Source: Solilutibacter silvestris
GTDB taxonomy: Bacteria > Pseudomonadota > Gammaproteobacteria > Xanthomonadales > Xanthomonadaceae
Assembly: GCF_002895945.1 (NCBI RefSeq)
Contig: NZ_NPZB01000001.1
Coordinates: forward strand, 1,503,501 to 1,567,500
Direction of reading: 5' to 3'
Length of the DNA: 64,000 nt
Made by a program: the position numbers and the translations under genes. A model generated the notes under the pieces. The model was not told where the DNA came from, ran no database searches, and saw only the letters and a list, made by a program, of their open reading frames with translations. Every line of letters starts with the position of its first letter. Position 1 is the stretch's first letter. Positions 35,235 through 42,208 of this stretch are shown in pieces.

Positions 35235-35924
35235 CTATGAGCACATGTCGTTTACAACGTTGATGTAGTACTTGATCGCGCGCGTGTAGAGCTTGAAGTC
35301 TTGAAAGCTCAACATGCCAGGCGGATTTGGTGCCCCATAGATGTGAGCATAGGATTGGAAATGCTGATGGTCCGTAGGCGTTAAGTCTGCGAAAGCTCGC
35401 TCTGCAGCTTGCCTAGTCTCGTCATCTAGATGAACGGATGCGATTCGCACGCGCCTGTAGTACTCAAGCAGTTTGTGCTCGGGCGGTGCAGTTAGCGCCA
35501 GCTTCTGCTCCGTGCTTGTGTTATAGGTGAGCTGATCTAAGGGATGTAACGCAACCCCACCTTGTAACGTTGTTTTCCATGTGTTGAGTGGGATTTTCTG
35601 CTGATAGAGCCAGTTGCACTGCTTAATGCACTTCTCGAACATGGTGTACGTCAAAGACACGAACGAAGCGTAGATCTTTTCTCGCATCTCGTCGAAGCTA
35701 TAAGTCCCACGTGGGATGTTGTTACTGATATACAGAAGCTTCAAGTAGTCGTTCATCTGCGCGTTCATGGCTTGCGCGCTTTTCTCCAAATGAACGATTG
35801 CGAGCTCCTGCATTTGCAGGCAAGCGTCCTGCGCGCCGAGCTCAGTGAAGAGTCTCGAGACGGGCTCGATGTATGGATGAGCGTTTACATAGCCGGGATG
35901 CGGTACGGGCGCGGGATTGTTCAT
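35235..35924 (-). CDS. C10: hypothetical helical protein
   Basis: 229 residues from ATG 35924, soluble and mainly helical (LGAQDACLQMQELAIVHLEK, SFVSLTYTMFEKCIKQCNWLYQQK). One of the largest cassette genes. No family recognised. Confidence 0.65.
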   Translation of the reverse strand: MNNPAPVPHPGYVNAHPYIEPVSRLFTELGAQDACLQMQELAIVHLEKSAQAMNAQMNDYLKLLYISNNIPRGTYSFDEMREKIYASFVSLTYTMFEKCIKQCNWLYQQKIPLNTWKTTLQGGVALHPLDQLTYNTSTEQKLALTAPPEHKLLEYYRRVRIASVHLDDETRQAAERAFADLTPTDHQHFQSYAHIYGAPNPPGMLSFQDFKLYTRAIKYYINVVNDMCS

Positions 35925-35929
35925 CTGTG

Positions 35930-36040
35930 GTCTAACACCTGAGTTAAGCCGCAACGTGCAGTGGCGCGGACGGCGTGGTAGCGTGAGCGTACCACGCTGG
36001 CAAGCCACGAAGCGGTGTCGGCTTGAACGATTAGTTAGGT
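35930..36040 (-). repeat. attC of cassette C9
   Basis: Type A, 111 bp; same subtype as the attC of C47. Confidence 0.95.
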
Positions 36041-36484
36041 CCCGCCCGGTGTTTTGTGCAAAGCGAGTAGGAGGACGCCACCTGCAACCATGGCGATTCC
36101 AGCCCACTCTTGGGCGGATGGACGCTCCTTTAGGAACGCAAATGCGAATATTGCAACCAATACGACGCTGAGCTTATCGATAGGGGCTACCTGAGATGCT
36201 TGGCCGATCTGCAAGGCGCGGAAATAGCAGACCCAAGATGCGCCCGTAGCAAGTGCCGACAACGCCAGAAACAAAAGAGTTTTCCCAGAAAGTGATAGCG
36301 GATTGCTCCATTTCCCGGTCAGCCACACGAAAGGGGCAAGCACGAGAATGATGATAAACGTTCGAATGAGTGTTGCTAGATCTGAGTCGACGCCCCGAAT
36401 GCCAATTTTGGCAAAGATGGCAGTGAGTGCTGCGAAGCAGGCTGACAGGAGCGCCCAGAGAATCCAACCGGTAGGAAGCGTCAT
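36035..36484 (-). CDS. C9: EamA/DMT half-transporter, copy 2
   Basis: 149 residues; differs from the C47 product by one visible residue (ASWVCYFR for ASWACYFR). The left attC matches C47 and the right attC does not. Confidence 0.86.
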   Translation of the reverse strand: MTLPTGWILWALLSACFAALTAIFAKIGIRGVDSDLATLIRTFIIILVLAPFVWLTGKWSNPLSLSGKTLLFLALSALATGASWVCYFRALQIGQASQVAPIDKLSVVLVAIFAFAFLKERPSAQEWAGIAMVAGGVLLLALHKTPGGT

Positions 36485-36490
36485 AGCGGG

Positions 36491-36600
36491 ACCTAACACC
36501 TGAGTTAAGCCGCGCCGAGAGTGGTGCGGTTTTGGGCTAGCGTAGCGTAAAGCCCGAAACCGTGCCACGAAGCGGCGTCGGCTTGAACGATTAGTTAGAC
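36491..36600 (-). repeat. attC of cassette C8
   Basis: Type B, 110 bp; cores ACCTAAC and GTTAGAC. Confidence 0.95.
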
Positions 36601-37383
36601 CTATTTCCGGATGACTTTTGGAGGAAGGTAGATTGTGAACTCATTGATAGGTTCGATGAGAACGCTGTATGGGTGTTGCTGTTCTTGCAGGGTGACCAAT
36701 CCAAGTCGATCCAAAAGCCCAAACTCCGCATGCTTTAGATGAGCAGGTGCTACTTCTAGTTGCTTATGCCAGACGCGATAAGTGCCAAGCTCTCCATCTA
36801 GCCGGTGATAGTAGCCGCGCAATGGATGAGTCAAAAATACTAGGCCGGTTTCAATGTCCGGGAATCCGGGCAGCAGGATTTCCCCACCACTAGTCAGTTC
36901 TACCGAAGCTGGGCCCCAAGTTGCAACCGTCTTCATGGAGTACTTGGCATAGGAACCGTCTTCTCGCTGCTGGCATTCAAAACGTACGTGGCCAGGATAC
37001 CAAGGGAGTTTCCAGAAGCGATGAGGAAGGATTCGTGTCCAAGAATCGAGAGTCGTTCCTATGAACCAAACACACCTTTCGCCAGTCAGAGTATCAACGA
37101 TGTAGATTCGATAGTTGGTTTGGCCCATTCTGAACTTTGGGAAGGGGAAGACGGCTGAGGTGAAATCAACGTCAACGAATGGAACAACCGAGATCAATGC
37201 TTTTTCAGAACCATTGATGTGAACGGTGTCTAGTCGGAATCGATCAGGCATTACTCCAGAAAATCGAGAAGGATCAAATGCGTAGGTGATAATCGCAAAG
37301 TGCTGGAGCTTGCAATGAACATCGATCCCGCTTGGAGCAGGGCGATCATGCAAGAATTCCGAGAATTTTAGGGGCTGCTGCAT
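36601..37383 (-). CDS. C8: DUF2071 family protein
   Basis: 260 residues, the longest cassette product. DUF2071 (YqjF-like) features are FDPSRFSGVMPDRFRLDTV, the central VPFVDVDF region and the acetoacetate-decarboxylase-like beta barrel. Function of the family is not settled. Confidence 0.82.
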   Translation of the reverse strand: MQQPLKFSEFLHDRPAPSGIDVHCKLQHFAIITYAFDPSRFSGVMPDRFRLDTVHINGSEKALISVVPFVDVDFTSAVFPFPKFRMGQTNYRIYIVDTLTGERCVWFIGTTLDSWTRILPHRFWKLPWYPGHVRFECQQREDGSYAKYSMKTVATWGPASVELTSGGEILLPGFPDIETGLVFLTHPLRGYYHRLDGELGTYRVWHKQLEVAPAHLKHAEFGLLDRLGLVTLQEQQHPYSVLIEPINEFTIYLPPKVIRK

Positions 37384-37397
37384 AGTCTGATAAATAG

Positions 37398-37507
37398 GTC
37401 TAACACCAGAGTTAAGCCGCGCCGAGAGTGGTGCGGTTTTGGGCTAGCGTAGCGTAAAGCCCAAAACAGTGCCACGAAGCGGCGTCGGCTTGAACGACTA
37501 GTTAGGC
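37398..37507 (-). repeat. attC of cassette C7
   Basis: Type B, 110 bp; cores GTCTAAC and GTTAGGC. Confidence 0.95.
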
Positions 37508-37911
37508 CCTGCTTGGTTACTTGTCTCAAGATTGATGGTGTAAACCTCGTAGAAAGGCGATTCTGGTGGCGTCGGATACTTTCGGCCAACCATTTGCTCC
37601 GAAAAGCACTTCAGTGCCGGAGAATTTGAACTAGGAAGGTATTCTGTCACCACGCCATCTTTATTGATGACTGCGACTGCCTTGAAGTTTGTAATGCCCG
37701 CTGTCTTGGCCTGAGGCGCACAAGCAGCGAAGATTTTTGGCCAGAATTCGTTGTGAATAGGAAGCATCTCATGCTCCCAGAACTTTCCACGAAAAGTCGC
37801 CGTGAGTCGATCGGATTCGGCGGCTAGCTGGTGCCAGCGATCCTCGGCAGGAGCTTGCTGGCTTGTGCAGCCAGTCACGAGAAGAGCAGCGATCAATACG
37901 GATTTGTGCAT
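37498..37911 (-). CDS. C7: lipoprotein
   Basis: 137 residues from ATG 37911, lipobox VTGC (Cys 15). The mature region has two Cys and a charged surface; the stop lies in the attC. Unknown. Confidence 0.65.
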   Translation of the reverse strand: MHKSVLIAALLVTGCTSQQAPAEDRWHQLAAESDRLTATFRGKFWEHEMLPIHNEFWPKIFAACAPQAKTAGITNFKAVAVINKDGVVTEYLPSSNSPALKCFSEQMVGRKYPTPPESPFYEVYTINLETSNQAGPN

Positions 37912-37923
37912 GACTTCCCTTGG

Positions 37924-38031
37924 GCCTAACACCTGAGTTAAGTTGCGACGCGTAGTGGCGCCGCGTTGTGGTAGACGCTACCACAAAAGACGGCGCCACG
38001 AAGCGGCGTCGACTTGAACGAATAGTTATGC
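37924..38031 (-). repeat. attC of cassette C6
   Basis: Type D, 108 bp; right core GTTATGC. Confidence 0.94.
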
Positions 38032-38370
38032 AACAGCAGGTCAGGTCGCCAAAGTGGTCGAAGCACCCTTGTGACCGAAGCCAGGACAGTCAGAGCGCGC
38101 AGCCCAGCCGGAGTATGGTCCCGAGGCAAGGACGATCAAAAGCCACCAAGGCGACAGCGCGGGCGAAGATGCTACTGGGGATTGACCCGTTACCGCGCCC
38201 TTGGTGGCCGTTGGAAGCCTAAGGCGCAACCAGCCGAAGGCTTGAACCGCAGAGCGGTGCTGCGCGCATTGGATCTGACCAAAGCGAACTACCGGCCACG
38301 AGCTTTTGGAGCAGGAGCGAGAAACGTGCCGCTTGCGCCAAGAGCCCAACACAAACCTGCGAAAGCTGAG
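38032..38370. other. C6: ORF-less cassette, family N2 (complete copy)
   Basis: 339 bp, related to the remnant at 9050-9361. A plus-strand frame (38071-38376) exists but is not kept in the second copy. Confidence 0.65.
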
Positions 38371-38481
38371 GCATAACACCTGAGTTAAGCCGCAACGCGC
38401 AGTGGCGCGGACGGCGTGGTAGCGTGAGCGTACCACGCTGGCAAGCCACGAAGCGGTGTCGGCTTGAACGAATAGTTAGAT
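38371..38481 (-). repeat. attC of cassette C5
   Basis: Type A, 111 bp; cores GCATAAC and GTTAGAT. Confidence 0.95.
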
Positions 38482-38733
38482 GTCCCGCCGGTTTTTGATT
38501 AACCCAATTAAGGTTAAGAATATTCCGAGCATCATAATTGCAACTGAAATGACAAAAGAAACACCGAAGAACCACATTCCGCCTGTGAAGAATGCCTCAA
38601 ACACAGGCGAAGCTTTGTATCTTGCCAGAATTGAAAGAATGCCGAAGGCGAACGTGAGAACCCATAACCAAAGCGCGACTCGCTTTAGTGTGAACTGCCA
38701 TGACGGAATCGCGATTATTTGCTTCGGGAACAT
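38476..38733 (-). CDS. C5: small membrane protein
   Basis: 85 residues with two long hydrophobic segments (20-38, 52-80). Stop lies in the attC. Unknown. Confidence 0.63.
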   Translation of the reverse strand: MFPKQIIAIPSWQFTLKRVALWLWVLTFAFGILSILARYKASPVFEAFFTGGMWFFGVSFVISVAIMMLGIFLTLIGLIKNRRDI

Positions 38734-38841
38734 CTAACACCTGAGTTAAGCCGCGCCGAGAGTGGTGCGGTTTTGGGCTAGCGTAGCGCAAAGCCCAAAA
38801 CCGTGCCACGAAGCGGTGTCGGCTTGAACGATTAGTTAGGT
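38732..38841 (-). repeat. attC of cassette C4
   Basis: Type B, 110 bp; cores ATCTAAC and GTTAGGT. Confidence 0.95.
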
Positions 38842-39365
38842 GTTGAGCTTTTAGCCAAGACCTTGTCGTCATAATCGACTCCGCCGACGTTAAATGACCG
38901 GGTTCCAATCTGTTCGAAACCAGAGCGGGTATAGAAAGAAAGTGCCTTTTCGTTTTCGGCATAAACACCGAGGAGTAAGCGCTCGGCGCCATGAGCCTGA
39001 GCATATGAAACAGCTGTCTCAATGAGGCGCCTTCCTAGGCCGCTGCCTTGAAATTTGCTCATGAGATAGATCCGTTTGAGCTCTAGATCACCAAAGGGGT
39101 TAGCGCCGGGAAGATCCGGTGGCGAAACCATCACGAACCCTACTGGAGCTTCTCCCGGCTCGATTTCGATGAGCCAAAGGGCGTAATGGGAGTCGCTTAA
39201 CCAGAGCCGGTATTGTTCTACGGAATGCGCTTTTCCGCAGTGCGCCACGATTGCCTGTCCAGCAAGAATGCCAGCAAAGGTTTCCAGAAAGGTCGCCTGA
39301 CCAATAATGGAAAGCGCGGCTTCGTCCCCTAAGGTAGCACGTCTGATGTTTGCTTCGGCGAACAT
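38832..39365 (-). CDS. C4: GNAT-family N-acetyltransferase
   Basis: 177 residues from ATG 39365. Motif A is LMSKFQGSGLGRRLIE with motif B NEKALSFYTRSGFEQIG; ELKRIYL precedes it as usual. Resembles diamine or phosphinothricin-type acetyltransferases. Stop lies in the attC. Confidence 0.88.
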   Translation of the reverse strand: MFAEANIRRATLGDEAALSIIGQATFLETFAGILAGQAIVAHCGKAHSVEQYRLWLSDSHYALWLIEIEPGEAPVGFVMVSPPDLPGANPFGDLELKRIYLMSKFQGSGLGRRLIETAVSYAQAHGAERLLLGVYAENEKALSFYTRSGFEQIGTRSFNVGGVDYDDKVLAKSSTPN

Positions 39366-39378
39366 GTTCCGTCTCAAT

Positions 39379-39488
39379 ACCTAACACCTGAGTTAAGCCG
39401 CAGCGCTTTGCGGCGACGGATTGGTGCAACATACCACGGCGCCGATCCGACGCCGCGAAGCGGTGTCGGCTTGAACGATTAGTTAGGT
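39379..39488 (-). repeat. attC of cassette C3
   Basis: Type C, 110 bp; same subtype as C15. Confidence 0.95.
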
Positions 39489-39489
39489 G

Positions 39490-39783
39490 TCACATGCCGT
39501 ATAGACGATATATCAGCGCGCTCAGCAGTAAGAGGGCACCCAAAACGGATACTGTAAACATAAATCGAGAGCTCATGCGCTTGGTCCATGGTTCGTTTTT
39601 TGAGAAGCTCCAGAGATAGCCAAGTCCAGTAAGCAAAGCTCCCACACCGAAAAGGAGTAAATGGATTTCCTTCATGCCTGAACGAAACCAATCGACCATA
39701 TCCAGAACGCCAACCATGATGATTAGGGCAGATAAAGCCTGGCTTACGCGTGACGGCTTTCCAGTTTGCGAAATATTGTTCAT
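39490..39783 (-). CDS. C3: small membrane protein, copy 2
   Basis: 97 residues, identical in protein sequence to the C15 product; only silent base changes seen. A recent duplication within the array. Confidence 0.68.
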   Translation of the reverse strand: MNNISQTGKPSRVSQALSALIIMVGVLDMVDWFRSGMKEIHLLLFGVGALLTGLGYLWSFSKNEPWTKRMSSRFMFTVSVLGALLLLSALIYRLYGM

Positions 39784-39788
39784 GTGAC

Positions 39789-39898
39789 ACCTAACACTAG
39801 AGTTAAGCCGCGCCGAGAGTGGTGCGGTTTTGGGCTAGCGTAGCGCAAAGCCCAAAACCGTGCCACGAAGCGGCGTCGGCTTGAACGATTGGTTAGGG
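39789..39898 (-). repeat. attC of cassette C2
   Basis: Type B, 110 bp; ACTAGAG left arm, right core GTTAGGG. Confidence 0.95.
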
Positions 39899-39926
39899 CC
39901 CAGGTTGCTTTGCTTAAACTGTCACG

Positions 39927-40265
39927 CTATTTTGCGAAATGGACGTCATCTGGGCACTTGTAGTGCACTGAGTATCTCGTTTCTGCAGGTGCGTACTTCT
40001 TTTCCGATTTGGGTCGGGACTGATGGGATCTGCTCATGTCCGAATCGGAGGCGGGCGATGTGCCTATGACTGAATAGTCCAGAAGCGTTGCTTTAGCTCC
40101 GCAGCTTTTGTAGGCATAGCTGTCGCAGCTATATGGACTGCCGGTACAAGTAGTATAGAACTTTGATCCTGGAGGTCGCTGTTCAACCTCGAAAATAGAA
40201 CAGCTACTCAGGTAAAAAGAGAGGCATGCCGCAGCTACCAGCCTTATAGAAGTCGATGCGTTCAT
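39927..40265 (-). CDS. C2: cysteine-containing lipoprotein
   Basis: 112 residues with lipobox LSSC (Cys about 22). The mature part has five more cysteines (TTCTGSPYSCDSYAYKSCG, YKCPD). Unknown. Confidence 0.63.
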   Translation of the reverse strand: MNASTSIRLVAAACLSFYLSSCSIFEVEQRPPGSKFYTTCTGSPYSCDSYAYKSCGAKATLLDYSVIGTSPASDSDMSRSHQSRPKSEKKYAPAETRYSVHYKCPDDVHFAK

Positions 40266-40314
40266 TGATTCGCTCCTTCCATTGCTATTGCGAGAACGAG
40301 AACTACGATCTGGG

Positions 40315-40374
40315 CCCTAACGCCTGAATTAAGCCGCGCCGCGAAGCGGCGTCGGCTTGAATGAATTGTTAGGC
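40315..40374 (-). repeat. attC of cassette C1 (short, 60 bp)
   Basis: The arms CCTGAATTAAGCCGCGCC and GGCGTCGGCTTGAATGAA are retained, but the long central palindrome is absent. The loop is just a few bases (GCGAAGC), which resembles classic 60-bp resistance-cassette sites. Nearest attC to attI. Confidence 0.95.
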
Positions 40375-40818
40375 CTCGCTAGCTGCACTTGAATTCCGAG
40401 CATTTCTCTGAGAATTCATAGACAAGTACAAAAGCGTAATCACGGTGGGAATAATAAATCCCTTTAGATATGAAAGCGGGTGTCTGCCATCCAAGAAATG
40501 GAATGGGAAATCGAAGAAGAATGCCCAGTAGTGCGTCGCTATCAGCGATGAAATTGCGATCCACATTCCATACAGGCCAAATCGCTTATTCAAGACCACA
40601 AGGATTAGGCTAAAAATAATTATCACGCGAAGTATGGATTGCGCGTTCTCAAATAGAGGGTGTGTGTTTCTGCTCCCCCCATCGTACAAGTCGGTGCCTG
40701 AGCCAAAATACAAGTCGAGGAGAGTGTAAGTGTGGTAGAAAATAAGAAGGCCGGCCAGCGCGCAAATGACTATTCGCTGTGCTGGAAAGTGTCTGCGGAC
40801 GAGCTGAATTATGCGCAT
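40369..40818 (-). CDS. C1: integral membrane protein (first cassette)
   Basis: 149 residues from ATG 40818 with four hydrophobic segments. Conserved-looking polar residues (HTYTLLDLY, THYWAFFFDFPFHFLDG) lie between them. No family recognised. As the cassette nearest attI it is the most recently captured and the closest to any Pc promoter. Confidence 0.68.
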   Translation of the reverse strand: MRIIQLVRRHFPAQRIVICALAGLLIFYHTYTLLDLYFGSGTDLYDGGSRNTHPLFENAQSILRVIIIFSLILVVLNKRFGLYGMWIAISSLIATHYWAFFFDFPFHFLDGRHPLSYLKGFIIPTVITLLYLSMNSQRNARNSSAASEA

Positions 40819-40848
40819 GATTGACGGACACCAGAGTGTGAGTTCGAG

Positions 40849-40930
40849 GCCTAACACTCTATTGGATTCAAAACTGCGGGTGTAGCCGGGACCTCAATCG
40901 GGCCCCTCAGACAAAACCCACCCAATGCCA
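40849..40930. other. attI recombination site (approximate)
   Basis: The core GCCTAAC at 40849-40855 is the junction between the first cassette and the non-cassette DNA leading to intI. Beyond it no attC arm follows, so this is attI; the right limit is an estimate. The 160 bp to 41014 hold no recognisable gene. I could not identify a convincing leftward Pc promoter. Confidence 0.75.
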
Positions 40931-41014
40931 ACAGCTTATCCGATAGCGAGACAAGCATGCAGCCCCCACTCTCCCAAATATATGGCGTGTCGCCGCTGTA
41001 ACAGGTGATTACAG

Positions 41015-42142
41015 ATGCTAAGTGAGGGTGTAACACAAGTCTGGCAATGGTTTTTCCCGTCAGTTCCACTGCTCATCCATGATCCGGTAGACGATCGGGA
41101 AGGGCAGGAGGATCGACGCACGCTCCATGGCGATCATGACCGCCACGACACTCGCTCACCCACGCCCGAAATCGTCGGCGGCAAGCGAACCGACCTCGCT
41201 GCGCTGCAGCACGAGGCCGTCGCTTTCCAGCCGAAGCTGTTCGAGGCAATCAGCCAGCGCATCCGGCGGCTCAATTACAGTCGCCGCACGGAGCAGGCTT
41301 ATCTTGGCTGGATTCGTCGCTTCATCTTCGCGCATGGGATGCGTCACCCGCGCCAACTGGGCGAGCGCGAGGTCGAGAATTTCCTCAGCATGCTGGCCAA
41401 TTCCGGGCGGGTCTCGGCCGGGACGCAAAATCAGGCGTTGTCGGCGCTGCTGTTCCTCTATCGCGAGGTGTTGCGGACCGATCTGCCGTGGATGGACAAC
41501 GTGGTGCGTGCCAAGCATTCACGCCGCATCCCGGTGGTGTTGTCGCCAGATGAAGTGCGTCGCATGTTGGCGATGATGGACGGGCAGTCGTGGCTGATGG
41601 CGGCACTGTTGTATGGCACCGGCATGCGGTTGATGGAGTGCGTGCGTTTGCGCGTCAAGGATGTCGATTTCGAGCGCAACGAGATCATCGTTCGCGATGG
41701 AAAGGGGGCCAGGGATCGGCGCGTGCCGTTGCCGCGCCGATTGATCGAACATCTGCATGCCGCCATCGAACGGACCCGCCTGTTGCACCAGCACGATATC
41801 GCGCGTGGGCTGGGACGCGTCTGGATGCCCGCGGCACTCGCGCGCAAATATATCAACGCCGAGCTCGACTTCGGCTGGCAGTATGTGTTTCCGGCATCGA
41901 AGATTTCGGACGATCCGAACGGCGGTGTCACCCGCCGCCACCATATCGACGAAGCGGTGTTGCAACGCGCGGTCAAGACGGCACGCGCCAAGGCCGGGAT
42001 TCTGAAACCGGCGACCTGCCACACCTTGCGACATTCATTCGCCACCCATCTGCTGGAAGCCGGGCACGATATCCGCACGGTGCAGGAATTGCTCGGTCAC
42101 AAGGATGTCGCAACCACCCAGATCTACACTACCGGCAGGTAG
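41015..42142 (+). CDS. intI: Integron integrase IntI, C-terminally truncated
   Basis: Tyrosine recombinase that joins cassettes at attI. The IntI-specific insert is present (YINAELDFGWQYVFPASK...GGVTRRHHIDE). Catalytic residues are Arg in GTGMRLME, His-x-x-Arg in TCHTLRHSFATH, His in LLGHKDV and Tyr in TTQIYT. Normally about 20 residues follow that Tyr; here only TTGR remain before TAG, because a foreign island begins. The first 60-70 residues of the frame are not IntI-like. GGAGG with ATG 41127 lies in another frame, so the true start or an N-terminal frameshift is unresolved. Divergent from the cassettes, as expected. Confidence 0.88.
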   Translation: MLSEGVTQVWQWFFPSVPLLIHDPVDDREGQEDRRTLHGDHDRHDTRSPTPEIVGGKRTDLAALQHEAVAFQPKLFEAISQRIRRLNYSRRTEQAYLGWIRRFIFAHGMRHPRQLGEREVENFLSMLANSGRVSAGTQNQALSALLFLYREVLRTDLPWMDNVVRAKHSRRIPVVLSPDEVRRMLAMMDGQSWLMAALLYGTGMRLMECVRLRVKDVDFERNEIIVRDGKGARDRRVPLPRRLIEHLHAAIERTRLLHQHDIARGLGRVWMPAALARKYINAELDFGWQYVFPASKISDDPNGGVTRRHHIDEAVLQRAVKTARAKAGILKPATCHTLRHSFATHLLEAGHDIRTVQELLGHKDVATTQIYTTGR

Positions 42143-42208
42143 CGTGGTATTGACGTTCACCCTCATGTGTGTTGATGTATGGACATCGAGGGGCTGGGAC
42201 TCGTCTGA

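Larger units (their letters stand above)
9050..40855 (-). mobile_element. Sedentary chromosomal integron cassette array (59 attC sites)
   Basis: Fifty-nine attC recombination sites separate 59 cassettes of about 190-790 bp. As read on the plus strand each attC opens with an RYYYAAC-like core followed by ACC(T/A)GAGTTAAGCCGC and closes with (G)CGGCTTGAACGA-TAGTTAGGC. The array is read leftward from attI at 40849. Sites share highly similar arms and differ in the central palindrome; I sort these into types A (GTGGTAGCGTGAGCGTACCAC-like), A' (GTCAGCG variant), B (TTTTGGGCTAGCG centre), C, D, E, F and the short G. Uniform attC sites next to an intI gene are the hallmark of chromosomal integrons of vibrios and xanthomonads. 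Confidence 0.97.

Noticed and set aside
11305..38436. Long protein starts reading through attC sites (repeated peptides such as CGLTQVLG and [11 protein letters not shown])
   Set aside because: These peptides are translations of attC arms. Real genes start at an ATG, GTG or TTG after the site, usually with a ribosome-binding sequence.
9362..40374. Regular repeats suggestive of a CRISPR array
   Set aside because: Repeat units are 106-112 bp, imperfect and palindromic, spacing varies from about 190 to 790 bp, and genes lie between. They are attC sites; no cas genes are present.
40851..41069. A 72-residue minus-strand frame across attI
   Set aside because: No ribosome site or known family, and it covers the recombination site and the intI upstream region; probably chance.
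40856..41130. A leftward Pc promoter for the cassettes
   Set aside because: Several weak -35/-10-like words occur but none has both good boxes and spacing, so none is claimed.
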